A DNA stretch of 64,000 bases from NCBI GenBank assembly GCA_024867545.1, contig JANFNE010000049.1:345686-409685 (forward strand), written 5' to 3'. Positions within the stretch are counted from its first letter, which is position 1. Every line of letters begins with the position of its first letter. A program made the translations under genes and the position numbers. A model generated the notes under the pieces. The model was not told the DNA's origin, did not search any database, and saw nothing but the letters and a program-made list of their open reading frames with translations. Below are positions 33,214 to 44,259 of the stretch, piece by piece. Origin of the DNA: Phytopythium helicoides. Lineage: Eukaryota > Oomycota > Peronosporomycetes > Pythiales > Pythiaceae.

Positions 33214-33639
33214 GCTGTGGCACCACAGTTGGTTGTTGGGAGGAAAATGCACAAGGACAATGCGATGCAAATCGAGGACTGCCACCAAAACCTGACCATG
33301 AGCTTTGATGACATTGTGTATCTTTAGATCGATCTTGCAGTAAAGAAACCATTGAGAGATCGCCAAGGAGGTGAGGGCTTATGAGTACCATCCAAGCAGA
33401 AGGAAATAGCCCAGATTGGCTTTGGATCGACGCAGTTTTATAGCACCAGAATCGTTCATACTATCAAGCCAAAACACTCAGTGTGCCGCACTTCGCGTCA
33501 ACTATTGCTGAACTGCAAAGGAAGCATGTTTCCACACCAGCAACGCTTTCATCACCCCAACTTTCGCTAGTATTTTAGGTTTCTGCAAACGAAACGACGT
33601 AGCAATATCTCAACCTAATCACAAATGTTTCAACTGTTG
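33214..33639. other. Intergenic between NT4 and NT5
   Basis: About 425 bp between the NT4 start and the NT5 stop. AT-richer than the coding flanks; no feature recognised. Confidence 0.5.
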
Positions 33640-35254
33640 TTACTCCGTGATAACAATCCTTCCCTCGTTTTCCGGGTACGAGATCACCCGCTTCTTTGTC
33701 ATGTAGCTGATCACGTAGTCTCCTACCATGTCTGCCACTCGTACAATCTCACCCCGGAGCCATGAACGACAACCATCACCACCTTGAGCAATGAACTTCG
33801 TCGTTGCAACCAACACCCACTCGTCCAAATCGATGTCGTGACCCATATCATTCGACATCGCGACGATACGAGCCGGCTGTGTTCGACAGTCCACTACCAA
33901 ACGCAAACCCGAGATGTGAGGGTGCGAGCCTGACATGTGAGGATACTTGGCTATGTGCTCGAGGATAGCATCTCCAAAGTCGCGCACTTGGATTCGCACG
34001 ACGGCTGTGGGGTTGGGGAAGGGCATCTCCTGGTTGACCATGCCGACGGTAAAGTTGGTAGTAGCGTCGTAAACTTTATCGCCTCGGATGAATCCTCCGT
34101 TGATGAGTCCGTAGTCTGCGTTGAGTTCGCAGCAGAGAGCGTCCGCAACAAGGTTTCCCATGTTGGATTCGCCTGCTCGAAGTGCGGCGGTTCTTGTGAA
34201 AAGTGGCTTGGCGAGCACAGCTAGGATTCTTCCGTTGTCACCTGCACTAGCATCAGCTTCGAGAAGTTGCATATACTTGTGAATAATTTTTTGGCACGGA
34301 ACCTCTGGTTCAATGTTTTGGTTGGCGATCATGTTCCATTGAACCGAAACAACTGGTGGCCGATGCGGAAACTTTGCTGATTTCAAAATTGTAAACTCCA
34401 ATTTGGCTAGCCACATCGCGTTTTGACCTGACTTGTGAATGAAAGTGTTCCCTTCATACAACGTAAAAGGTTCATGATCGTGGCCACCAAGAATCACATC
34501 AATTCCTTTGACTCGTCTAGCAAGAAGCTTATCCTCTTCAATGTTGAGGTGTGTCAGTGCTATGATAAAGTCGGCTCCTTGGGCTTTTAGCTTCTCGACA
34601 CACTTTCTTCGAAGTCTTATACGTATCGTCAAAACAAACTTCATCCCCTGGTGACGAGAGCTGTGGTGTTTCAGGTGTGCATACGCCAAAGATTCCAAGC
34701 TTCAAACCATTAGCGAGTGGTGTGACTTCGGTGTCGATCACGCCTTTCATAAGCCTGCCGGAAGGGTTTTCGAGGATATTCGACCCGAAATATTTGAACT
34801 TTGACGCCTTCATTCGTTCTCGAAGCACAGTCGCCCCGAAGTCGAACTCGTGGTTCCGAGCACTACGTACTCAATGCCCAAGTGGTTCATCAACTCGATC
34901 ATGTGCTCGCTGATTGAAAGACTGCGTTAGTCGCTGCACAGTTTCAAGCAAACCACCACTTTTTCACACGAACCCCTTGCATCGCTGGGCGAGCTCTGAA
35001 CCTGATAAGAAATCGCCATTCATAGTCACAAGCAGCTTCGAGCCCGCTGGAACTGCAGCTCGCTCTCGGCTCAGTAATGTGGCAAACTCGGCCATGCCTA
35101 ATGTTACCGATGTGTTAGAATGACGGAAGTCAGTGCTCCCTCAAAGCTGATTATCACCTCCGCGGCCGTATTCGTCGGGGTACATGTCGTATACATCGTT
35201 CACCGTTAGAACGACCACCCGTGCCGTCTGATTGAGATCATCCTTTTTCGCCAT
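33640..35254 (-). pseudogene. 5'-nucleotidase-like NT5, two frameshifts
   Basis: Exons 35254-35158, 35097-34974 and 34909-33640; introns of 60 and 64 nt. It opens MAKKDDLNQTARVVVLTVND and has NDVYDMY (Tyr for His), MNGDFLSGSEL, GGHDHEP, LRAGESNMGNLVADAL and INGGFIRG; the C-terminus is VISYPENEGRIVITE. A missing base near 34856 breaks GNHEFDFG and an extra base near 34608 breaks the frame at the SKKCVE region. Otherwise the gene is complete. Confidence 0.8.
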
Positions 35255-35715
35255 TGCTCAGCAGGTTTGGACACTTGAGCCTTTGGATGATAATCCTGAA
35301 CTTCTTCCAAGGGAAGTAAAAATCGACGCGCACAGACATGAAATCCGCAAATAGCCGCGCTGATAAGGATCTGAAGCAAGCAGATCCCATGCTTAGAGTT
35401 AGTTCTGAACATTGGCCATTTTGGGATGGTCATCGTCGAAAAGTAATCGCCTTTTGTCACGTCAACTTGTGGATATCGCCACCTCAATTCAAATACGAAT
35501 GAGTGCCTTTTTGCATCTGTGACCTCGAGTGATTGGCGTGACAACTCTCGTTAGATACATGGGCAAGCTGTATGGTTCTTTCATGCTCGAAGGCAAATCG
35601 AGTTGCTGCTACTGAATAACGGGAGAATTCAACAACGGGTGATCCATTTGCAGCTTACTACGACCTCCAAAAGCACCGACTGTACCAGCAAGAGCAAGCT
35701 CACATGATAATGCAC
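35255..35715. other. Intergenic between NT5 and the subtilisin gene
   Basis: About 460 bp, promoter side of NT5 and 3' side of the protease gene. No motif-bearing frame seen. Confidence 0.5.
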
Positions 35716-37304
35716 TTATTCAATCTCAGCCACCTGGAAGTGGACAGCGTTGCCCACTATATCTGCATCCACATTCTCCGATTCACAGTTGACACCAAGA
35801 TCTTTGGCTCCAGCGCACACATTTGCGAGTCCCCAGCCGTAGATATTGTTCGGGAATTGCTTGTACGTCGTGTCTCCGCACGAGCTTGGCACCAGGAACG
35901 GTTTGTTGAGATCCCTCGTCGCCGACTTGCGCAGCGCTTCCACTACTTTGTCTGACGGTGCATCATTTTGAGGCTTGATACTTAGTAGCAACGCAACGGC
36001 ACCTGAGATGTGGGGAGTTGCCATCGAAGTTCCCGTCATGCGTGTGTACGCAGTGTCCTTGGTGCTAAGAGCAGACCGGATAGCAACGCCAGGAGCAACA
36101 AAGTCGGGCTTGAGAATCGGAGTCTTGTGAGTGTCATCAATGCTTGGTCCTTTGCCACTTGCTCCCCACAACGATTTTCCTCCCATGAGTGCGCCGACCG
36201 CAATCGTCTCGGGTCTACTAGCGGGATAGAAAACGCTTCCACACAGAAATCCGTTAGTGTTTCCCGCTGGCAAACACGGGTACAACGCCAGCCACCGTCC
36301 ACGCATGCACCACGTCGTCCATCCACCGCCATTGCGGGTATGCTGCATCTGACCGGTCGATGCCGAACGAGTTGACGAGCACGTCGACCCCTAACGAGCA
36401 GTTCTCGCCCGTGCCGTCGATTCGAGTGGGACACAGAACCCACTGCGCAGCCTCCAAAAAATCGCTCTTGGACGCCGCTCCACTCACATTGAACACCCTC
36501 GCAGCGATCCACTGGGCTCCAGGAGCGATACCAACTCCATTTGCTCCCACTGCTGTTCCCATGGTGTGCGTCCCGTGCCCAACTTCGTCTGCAGAGTCTG
36601 GCGTGACTTCCGTGCCTCGAACAGACCAAAATGCATAGTCGAGCGAGATCGATCCGTTTGCCTGCGTGCCTGTGAACATCCACGACAGACTATTAGCGTG
36701 TGTGATTGACATGAAGCGTCTAAACACACATGACGCACCACGGAAGTTGCCGCGCAGCGCCTCGTGCGTGTAGCGCACGCCCGAGTCGATGCTGCCGACG
36801 ACGACGCCAGCTCCCGAGACATTGCGAGCCCAAAGCTCAGGCGCGTGGAGCAGCTTGACATTGGCCTGAGGCGCAGTCGAGCGTCCTCCACTGTCTTCCT
36901 CAGGGACGCGATCCGTACGCACCAAGTGGACGGCCGCGTGGTCCTCCTCGATGCCGACGACGCCCGGAAACCAGCGCAAGCGAGTCGGAAACCTCGCCTC
37001 GGAGCAGCTCGCAGCCCTCCGAGCGCACGACGAGCGCGTTGACGATCCACAGCGGCCGCACGTCGACCGCGGACGCGCCACATGCGGCCGAAAGGAAGGC
37101 GGACACAGATCTCTGCACGTTGTGGACGCGTGCGGACAGCTCCGAGCGGACCTGACTCCGCCGCTGAGCACGCGGGGATGACGTATCCACGGCGCCCACG
37201 GCGTCCAAAAGTGTTGCAGGGTGCAGACGAACCAGCAGGACGCGCGCGTCAGCGAGGGAGAGCGCGACCGCTAGCGTCGCCAGCAGCAGCAGCGGCCACC
37301 GCAT
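35716..37304 (-). CDS. Secreted subtilisin-like serine protease (S8), two frameshifts
   Basis: Exons 37304-36739 and 36669-35716 with a 69-nt intron (GTGCGT, CTAAT, CACAG); about 505 residues if single extra bases near 36979 and 36268 are ignored. Signal peptide MRWPLLLLATLAVALSLADA, then a propeptide-like region ending GVVGIEED. Catalytic triad blocks are present: VVVGSIDSGVRYTH (Asp), GHGTHTMGT (His) and MTGTSMATPHISG (Ser); the second frame break hits the oxyanion region before AGNTNGF. Family role: extracellular protein degradation. It interrupts the nucleotidase array between NT5 and NT6 and shares no sequence with it. As given it would be truncated in the propeptide, so it is a pseudogene or carries consensus errors. 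Confidence 0.8.
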
Positions 37305-38066
37305 CTTTTCTTCGGGTTTTCCAGTTTCCAGATGAGTTGAAGTGCGGACCGTCCCCAGTGTGGACTACGCCAATTAGGAGGTGGCATGTGAATTCATTCA
37401 AGACTTGAAAGGCGTCATGATGGTCCTGCTTCATTCGCGGTAAAAAACTCGAGTTGTCGGTGTTGGGTTCATCGTTTAATTGCTCAAGAGCGATCAGAGT
37501 GTCCAAGTGAGAGTGAACGGCGAGGCGCAGTGCACTCGCAAGGTTGGGACCACGGATGTATTGATACGTGGTCAAGTTGAGCACCCACTGCTCGACACTA
37601 GGGGAACAAGCTGTCGGTTAGTGGAGCGTTTTCATCAACGAACGGAGTGCTGACGTGTTCGCATGTTTTGCTGTGGTATCCAATAGAATCACAACCCATG
37701 CTCATGCGGTCATACACTAAGCTCGGGTATTTCACAAATCGATGCCGATTCGGTGTGACTGCAACCCCATGAAGATGCCCAATGCTAGATGTTAATTTTC
37801 CAGCACGGGGATTTTGACCGAATCGACGGGTTCAGATGTGAATGCTATAATACGCTGAAATTGATAGAGGATCTTCCTCTCCCATTTTGTTTCGGCTCTG
37901 TACTGAACGATATACTGGTACTTTGGCGTAGTATATTAGAAATTGAACGAATGGAATCCACTGAATTTCTTGTGATTAGGCAGCCGCTGAATCCAGAAGC
38001 TCGTGGCATACTCATCATACATCGAGCTTGCACTCTTGGCCCAATGTCGTCATTTTCATATACCTT
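37305..38066. other. Intergenic between subtilisin and NT6
   Basis: About 760 bp, AT-richer, with the protease promoter on one side and the NT6 3' end on the other. No gene recognised. Confidence 0.5.
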
Positions 38067-39706
38067 CTAATCTATCCACTCCACACATTGACGAGACTCC
38101 GACATCGGATAATCGATTTTCCCTTGCTTTGCCACATAGGCAGCCACGACGTCTTGAATGTAACAGGCAGTCTCAAACACAAGCTCACTTTTACCATTGC
38201 TCGGCGAAAAGTAGTGGCGTCCCTCGGATTTATCACGCATAAAGTCGGTTGTGACAACCAACAACGTCTCGTCTTCAGGTATCTTCTTCGTGCGCTCGCG
38301 GTCGCGGAAGAACTCGATACCCACAATGCGGTTCTTGGCATCTTGAAATGTGAGAAATAAACCTGCAATCTGTGGGTGACTTGAATTCGGTGAAGGATAT
38401 CGCTCTAGTAAAGCTTGAAGCGCGGCCTTGACATCTTTAACCTTCATTTTGAGTACTGCCACGAGATTTAGATCGGAGACCACTCGAGCAACCCAGTCGC
38501 GCGTGAGTACCATCGGTGGCACAAGCAGTCGCTCAGTCTTGACCCCACCAGCGTTCATGATTGCCAAATCAGCGCCAGGGTACACTGCTAGTAACGCGTC
38601 CGCAACGAGATTTCCCAAATTGCTCTCTCCACCTCGAAGACTTGGCTTGGTACCATCAAGAACAGCTTCCAAAGTTGCGAGTGACTCTGAAGTGGCTGCA
38701 GATCCAGATTCGAGTGCCAGCGATGATTTGACACTTCCCAAGTACTCATCATGTATCCTCTGAACATCTGGATCAGGCTCATACCCTCGATTCATGTACA
38801 TCTTCCACTCTGTGATCACTTGAGCTCTTCCTTGGCGAATTCTAGAAAAGTGTGCGTCGATGCGACCAAGCCACAGAACGTCCTGACCCGACTTGTGAAT
38901 CAGTGTGGATCTTTCGACCATCGTCATTGGCTCGTGGTCATGACCACCAAGAATCAAGTCGATTCCAGGGACCTGGCGCGCAATCAAGCGGTCCATACGC
39001 ATTGGAACGTGTGTAAGTGCCACGACCATATCGGCTCCTTGAGATTTGAGTAGATCCACGCAGCGCTGTGCATGCTCAACCTCGCGCTCAAAAGTAACAT
39101 CCGGACCAGCATTTGAGTCCAACGCTGAGTTGGACGTTGTGACGCCAAACAACCCGACGGCTATCCCACCCGACAGCTGCACTGTCAGCACATCGGTCAC
39201 TCCAGGAAAGATCTCGCCAGAAGGTCCGTAACGAACGTTTGAGCCGAGTACAGTGAACTTGGCGGACCATCGAGGAGATCCAGGAGAGTGTCTGCACCAA
39301 AGTCGAACTCGTGATTTCCCAGGACGACGTAGTCGACAGCCAGCGCATTGAGTAGCTCCACCATGACTTTTCTGGTGGAACAGGAGACGAATCACCTTTA
39401 GTACTCTGCATGACATTGGAAACTAGAAGGTAATTGGTCTTCATACCCTTTGTCCTCGCGCTCGTTATCACTTCTCCACAGGAAGTCTCCATTCATTGTA
39501 ACAATCACCGTTGCTGACTTGGGAATAGATGACTTGACTTCTTTCAGCAATGTGGCAAACTCCGCGATTCCTAACACCAACATCTTGTCAAAACGATCCA
39601 CCGAATCTTGCAACAGGCTTTTTACTCACGCACCACCACAGCCGTCATCGTCAGGCTCGAGGACGTAGGTGTCGTTGAACGTGAGGATCACGAGGTCGGT
39701 CGTCAT
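38067..39706 (-). CDS. 5'-nucleotidase-like NT6, inverted duplicate of NT3 (one frameshift)
   Basis: Exons 39706-39634, 39570-39447 and 39371-38067; the exon 1, exon 2 and intron lengths (73, 124, 63, 75 nt) equal those of NT3. It differs from NT3 by scattered substitutions and a two-base insertion near 39270 (GATGGTCC where NT3 has GATTCC) that breaks the frame after LGNHEFDFG. Motifs as in NT3: FNDTYVLEP, MNGDFLWRSD, GGHDHEP, GGESNLGNLVADALL. It is the minus-strand member of the large inverted repeat and the outermost copy of the array. Confidence 0.85.
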
Positions 39707-39809
39707 GGCTTGAGCTCAAGAGGGCAAAATGGCGACTGATGAAGCAAGGCTGCTTGAGGCATTCGTAGCCACCCGAAGTGTTGCAGCACCTACACTCACG
39801 TGCCGTGGG
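38069..39809 (-). repeat. Large inverted repeat, right arm (NT6)
   Basis: Reverse-complement partner of 29750-31485. Similarity ends close to the stop codon on one side and in the upstream region (CACGTGCCGTGGGA near 39797-39810) on the other. Confidence 0.9.
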
Positions 39810-40765
39810 ATGTCCATCACATGGAGAGGGAGGTTGCGCACGACCAGCAACTGAAAAATATGTCTGCTACGGTACTGCTAAGTTGAAGCCACCAGCCAGA
39901 CGAGCGCAAAAACAAAGCGCTGCCGGTCGACCGACGACCATGTCTCCAGTCTCAGCCGTCATCACACACTTTCAATGCGACGACCACTCCCCACCTCTGG
40001 TGCGTGTATCGCATGAGTCATGGCACAAAGTTGCCGACACTGGGTGCTGCCATGAATATCCTAACCAGAGCCTCATGCCTGCCTCGCGGAGCAATGCGAC
40101 CCGGTTGAGAACATACCCGCCGAGTGCTTCTGCACAGCGTGACGAACGACAACAATAGGATTCAACAAAGATAAAAGATGGTGGCGTGTTCACCATCGTG
40201 ACGCCTGTGCACGCAGCCCGTCATCGCCGTGTTGTCTCTTGCAAATGCTGTCGTGACAACCAGCCAGTGGTCAACGTACACCTGTGTATCGGGTGAGCAA
40301 CTCTGTGACTGAGTTGCCGTCCACGTTTTTATGGGGCGTTCAGTGGAGTCAGAATCATTTGACGCACCCATGGATGCAATCCTGACAGAATTGTTGCAGG
40401 ACGACGCGAAGTCCGTGCAGGCAGCTTGATGGCGACCGCTACACATGGCAGTAGTTTGCTCGCTTGGCTTGCGTGAATGTGCCATTGCTATCCAATCTGT
40501 CGAAAGCGCTGATGGATCGTTTTACGAGGGAGACTCGTCTTTCCTTGCACGCGACACCAAAACTGCGTGGGTGGCGCAACCACGGTCCGACAATCTATTC
40601 TACACGACCAGATGCCTAAGAACCACTTCTGTAGTTCCTCTCTGCTCGTTGTTTCGTCAAAGTCCTCGCCCCTGCTCCACCCGATCCGGAGCTCACACCC
40701 AAAACGTCTCATTGAGCCCGTCGAGAGCTCGTTCAGTGTACGATTTTCTCGCAGGTCGCTTCAGC
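39810..40765. other. Intergenic between NT6 and monooxygenase A (divergent)
   Basis: About 950 bp holding both promoters. The frame of monooxygenase A stays open upstream to 40445, but that extension has no counterpart in the two paralogues and is treated as untranslated. Confidence 0.5.
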
Positions 40766-42358
40766 ATGACTCCCCAGCACTATCTCGACGACGCCGAGTA
40801 CTTTGAGCAGCGCCACAACCAGGATGCGAACCCGCAGGAGGAATCCAAGCGCCGAAAGATGATCCGGTGGATCAAGAAGTCGTTCGGGCTCAGCGAAAAA
40901 CAGACAAAGTACCAACGGCACCAGCACCGACTGAACCAGCGGCAGTCTGTTCAAACGCCTCAACAAAGTTACTCGAGCAGCAGGTCGAGCGGTGAGAAGA
41001 GTCGCAGCTCAGATCGAAGCACATCGATGTCCTCGGCCCTCTACTACACGTCAGAGAGCGTTTCCGACGGGTACGCCTACTCGTCAACCTCAATCTCAGG
41101 ATATCCCCGCACCACGTCGATCGATACCAAGAACACACACGTACTCATCATCGGAGCTGGCCTCGGAGGGCTCTGCCTCGCCCAGGGACTCCGCAAACAC
41201 GGCATTCCGTTCACCGTCTTCGAGCGAGACCCGTCACCGAACTACCGATCGCAAGGATACCGCGTGCGCATCGACAGCACGGGATATGAGGCGCTCAAGG
41301 CCAACCTCAGCGCCACCAACGTCGAGGTGCTGCTGCGAGCCGCCGGACACTTCCTCCCCAACATTGCATACATGGACGCCGACACCGCGTCGAGCATCGG
41401 TGGGAGCGGAAGCACCAAGTTCGAGCAGCACCAGCCGAGCAACAAGGCGAGCCGACTGCCGCACCACCACATCTTCAGTCCCGACCGCGCCATGCTGCGT
41501 TCGCTGCTACTCACCGACCTGGATGACGGTGACGTGCAGTTCGGCATGGCATTCAAGCGCTACGACATACTCCCGAGCGGCCGTGTGCAGGTCACATTCG
41601 AGAACGGCAAGGTGGTCGAGGGGAGTGTGGTCGTCGGAGCCGACGGCACCACGTCGCGCGTGAGACGACAGTACATCCCGCACCACGTGGCACTGCTGGA
41701 CACGGACACGGGTGCCATCTACGGCAAGACGCCACGCACGCCCGAGCTCGAGGCGCTCTTCTCACCCGACAGCAGTACGACCGTGCTGAGTCGAGACCCG
41801 CTCATGAGTCTCGTGGTGGAACCTCGTGGTCGGACGACGGTGGATTTGGAAGACTTCGATCTCGACCATGAAATGTCCGACTACATCGACTGGGTGCTCA
41901 TTTCTCGTGCTAGACATTTCCACCGCGACTCATCCATGTCAGCTCGCGAGTTATTCACGCTGCCTCCTGATCGAGTGGCAAGGCTGTCGGTGGATATGAC
42001 TCGGAGCTGGGACCCGCGAATTCGTGCGTTGTTGGAGCAACAAGTGCCGGACTGGTGTGTGCTACTGCGGATTTGCTCGATGGCTCCGGAGTTGAAGGCA
42101 TGGTCTCCGTCTCCTGTGACATTGCTTGGTGATGCGGTGCACACGATGGCTCCCGCGGGTCTGGGTTGCAACACGGCTCTGTACGACGCTCAGATGCTGG
42201 TCAAGTCTTTTGTGACTCGGGGTGTGAATGTGGAGGCGATCGCGAGTTACGAGCGGGAGCTTCGTGCTGCTGGCACTGAGGGGATCTCATTGAGTATCGA
42301 CGCATGCACGCAGACCCACGGCTTGCCTCGCGTTGAGGAAATGCATGTCGTTCGATAA
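40766..42358 (+). CDS. FAD-dependent monooxygenase A (UbiH/PHBH-like)
   Basis: A 530-residue intronless protein. The FAD fold starts at about residue 125: VLIIGAGLGGLCLAQGL with FERDPSP at the end of the second strand; GADGTTSRVRR is the DG motif and LLGDAVHTMAPAGLGCN the GD motif of class A flavoprotein monooxygenases. Expected reaction: NAD(P)H- and O2-dependent hydroxylation of an aromatic or related small molecule; substrate unknown. A basic N-terminal block (EESKRRKMIRWIKKSFG) is kept in all three paralogues while the Ser-rich linker after it is not. The start at 40766 is chosen because MTPQHYLDDAEYFEQRHN aligns with the other copies. The catalytic part is nearly identical to copy C at 48647-50245. 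Confidence 0.88.
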   Translation: MTPQHYLDDAEYFEQRHNQDANPQEESKRRKMIRWIKKSFGLSEKQTKYQRHQHRLNQRQSVQTPQQSYSSSRSSGEKSRSSDRSTSMSSALYYTSESVSDGYAYSSTSISGYPRTTSIDTKNTHVLIIGAGLGGLCLAQGLRKHGIPFTVFERDPSPNYRSQGYRVRIDSTGYEALKANLSATNVEVLLRAAGHFLPNIAYMDADTASSIGGSGSTKFEQHQPSNKASRLPHHHIFSPDRAMLRSLLLTDLDDGDVQFGMAFKRYDILPSGRVQVTFENGKVVEGSVVVGADGTTSRVRRQYIPHHVALLDTDTGAIYGKTPRTPELEALFSPDSSTTVLSRDPLMSLVVEPRGRTTVDLEDFDLDHEMSDYIDWVLISRARHFHRDSSMSARELFTLPPDRVARLSVDMTRSWDPRIRALLEQQVPDWCVLLRICSMAPELKAWSPSPVTLLGDAVHTMAPAGLGCNTALYDAQMLVKSFVTRGVNVEAIASYERELRAAGTEGISLSIDACTQTHGLPRVEEMHVVR

Positions 42359-42620
42359 GGCGCTGAAAAGAGATGAGTAGAAATTGTTGCCGTGTTTATG
42401 AAAGGCTACAGTAAGCTCTTGGCAGGCCTCGGAAAATATCAAGACACATGAAAGCTGAAGATGTTCAAGAAGTTCATAATTACTGTTGTTGATGAGCTAT
42501 GTGCTGGCGCTTTCCTACGGGCTTCCAGCATGCGTCCCGAAACGCAAGAGTGTGCAATCGACCGACCCATACTACTCAGACCTAACAAACGGGTCGGCCG
42601 ACGAGAGAAGAGTTGCCACC

Positions 42621-44259
42621 TTAAGATGACACGACGTGCATCTCGCGCACAGGTGGCAGGCCAAACATGACGGCACCTGCGCTGAGACTGAGCTTGATGG
42701 CATCCTTGCCGGCGATTCGCATCTCGCGCTCATACCGTCCAATAGCCTCGAGGTTGACACCACGCTCAGAAAACTGCTTGATCAGCATCTGGGCGTCGTA
42801 CAGAGCGACGTTGCAGCCAAAGCCCGCAGGAACCATGGTGTGCAGAGCGTCGCCCAGCAGGGTCACCGGAGACGGAGCCCACGAGTGTAACTCCGGCGCC
42901 ATGGTTGAAATGCGAAGGAACGAGCACCACTCTGGTGCCTGGCGTTCCAGAAGGAGGCGAAGTCGCGGGTCCCAGTTGCGTGCCATAGAACACGAAAGCT
43001 GGGCCACGCGATGAGGCTCCATGGAGTACAAGTCGCGGACGCTGAGCCTGCCATTCATGTTGAAGTGGCGAGCACGCGCAACAAGCACCCAGCAGATGTA
43101 CTCTTCGGTCAGCTCAGCTTCCATCTCCTCAATGCTGTCGGAGCTGACAGAGGAAGCAATCGACTTTTCCAAGTCAATGGAATTTGACGTCTTCCGGCCG
43201 CGCGGCTCCACAACAAGACTCATGTGCGGATCACGGCTGAGCACGATCGTCGAGTTGTCCGGCGAAAAGATGGCATCGAGCTCCGAACATCGCGGGGTCT
43301 TGCCGTAGATGGCCCCCGAGTCGGTGTCGAGCAGCGTAGCACAGTGAGGAACGTAATTGCGACGGACGCGCGAGGTAGTTCCGTCAGCTCCAATCAACAT
43401 GCTTCCCTCAACCACACGGCCGTTCTCGAACGCAACACGAACGCGTCCATGCGGTGTGAGATCAAAGCGCTTGAAGCGATTGCCGAAATTGGATCTCACG
43501 GTCATCGAGATCGCTGAGCATCAGCGAACGGAGCATGGCTCGGTCGGCGCTGAACATGTGGCGGTGTTCGCGGCCAGCCATCACCTTGCGGTGGTACTGC
43601 TCGAGCTCCGGGTGCGCACGGCCTCCCGAGCATGCGTCAAAGTACTGAACACCAGGAAGAAAGTGGCCCGTGGCACGGAGGAAAACCTCAAAGCTGCTGG
43701 GGCTGAGATTCGCCTTCAATGCTTCGTAGCCCATGCTGTCGATGCGAACGCGGTAGCCCTGCGAGCGATAGTTGGGCGACGGGTCTCGCTCAAACACGGT
43801 GAATGGGACTCCGAGCTTCTTGAGGCCCTGGGCAAGGCAAAGTCCTCCAATGCCGCCACCAACAATGAGCACATGCGTGTGCGCGTCGTGGAGCGGTCGC
43901 TGCGGCCTAGAGATCGACAACGAGGCCAAGTCCGGCATGCTGTCTGAGTATCCGCCGTAGGTGTCAATCGAAGACGCCGTCGTGCTGGTGTCGTAGTTTT
44001 CCGTCTTGTCCGGACGCGAGCGGTGGCTGTGCTGACTCCGGCTGTTGCTGAGATGGGTCTGTCGTGGTGGTCGAGCTGGCAGCGACGGCGATGGATCGCG
44101 GTGGTGCGAGAATCGGTCACGGAACCAGCGGATCATCCGTCGACGCTTGGACTCGTCGCGTTGGTTGGCATCATCCTTGATGATCGCGCGTTGGTCGTAG
44201 AAGGCCGCGTCGAGGTCCGTGTGGCCCTCATGGCGGTGAGCAGCGTCCGAGTGCGTCAT
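42621..44259 (-). CDS. FAD-dependent monooxygenase B (one frameshift)
   Basis: Same family as copies A and C but clearly diverged. From the ATG at 44259: basic block DESKRRRMIRWFRDRFS, FAD fold VLIVGGGIGGLCLAQGLK, then a single extra base near 43484 breaks the frame at IQF-GNRFKRF; after it GADGTTSRVRR and LLGDALHTMVPAGFGCN follow. About 545 residues if the extra base is ignored. It has an extra acidic/Ser insertion (SIDLEKSIASSVSSDSIEEM) absent from A and C. Convergent with copy A (262 bp between stops). Confidence 0.82.

Noticed and set aside
24781..39706. Repeat-induced point mutation as cause of the broken nucleotidase copies
   Set aside because: The breaks are indels, not C-to-T transitions, and near-identical stretches between copies show no transition-biased divergence by eye.
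40445..40765. N-terminal extension of monooxygenase A to 637 residues
   Set aside because: The extra 107 residues have no counterpart in copies B and C, whose starts align with the ATG at 40766.
43357..43947. Antisense open frames over monooxygenases B and C (also 49082-49771)
   Set aside because: They mirror conserved codons on the opposite strand; the same shadow appears over copy A, and they have no independent motif.
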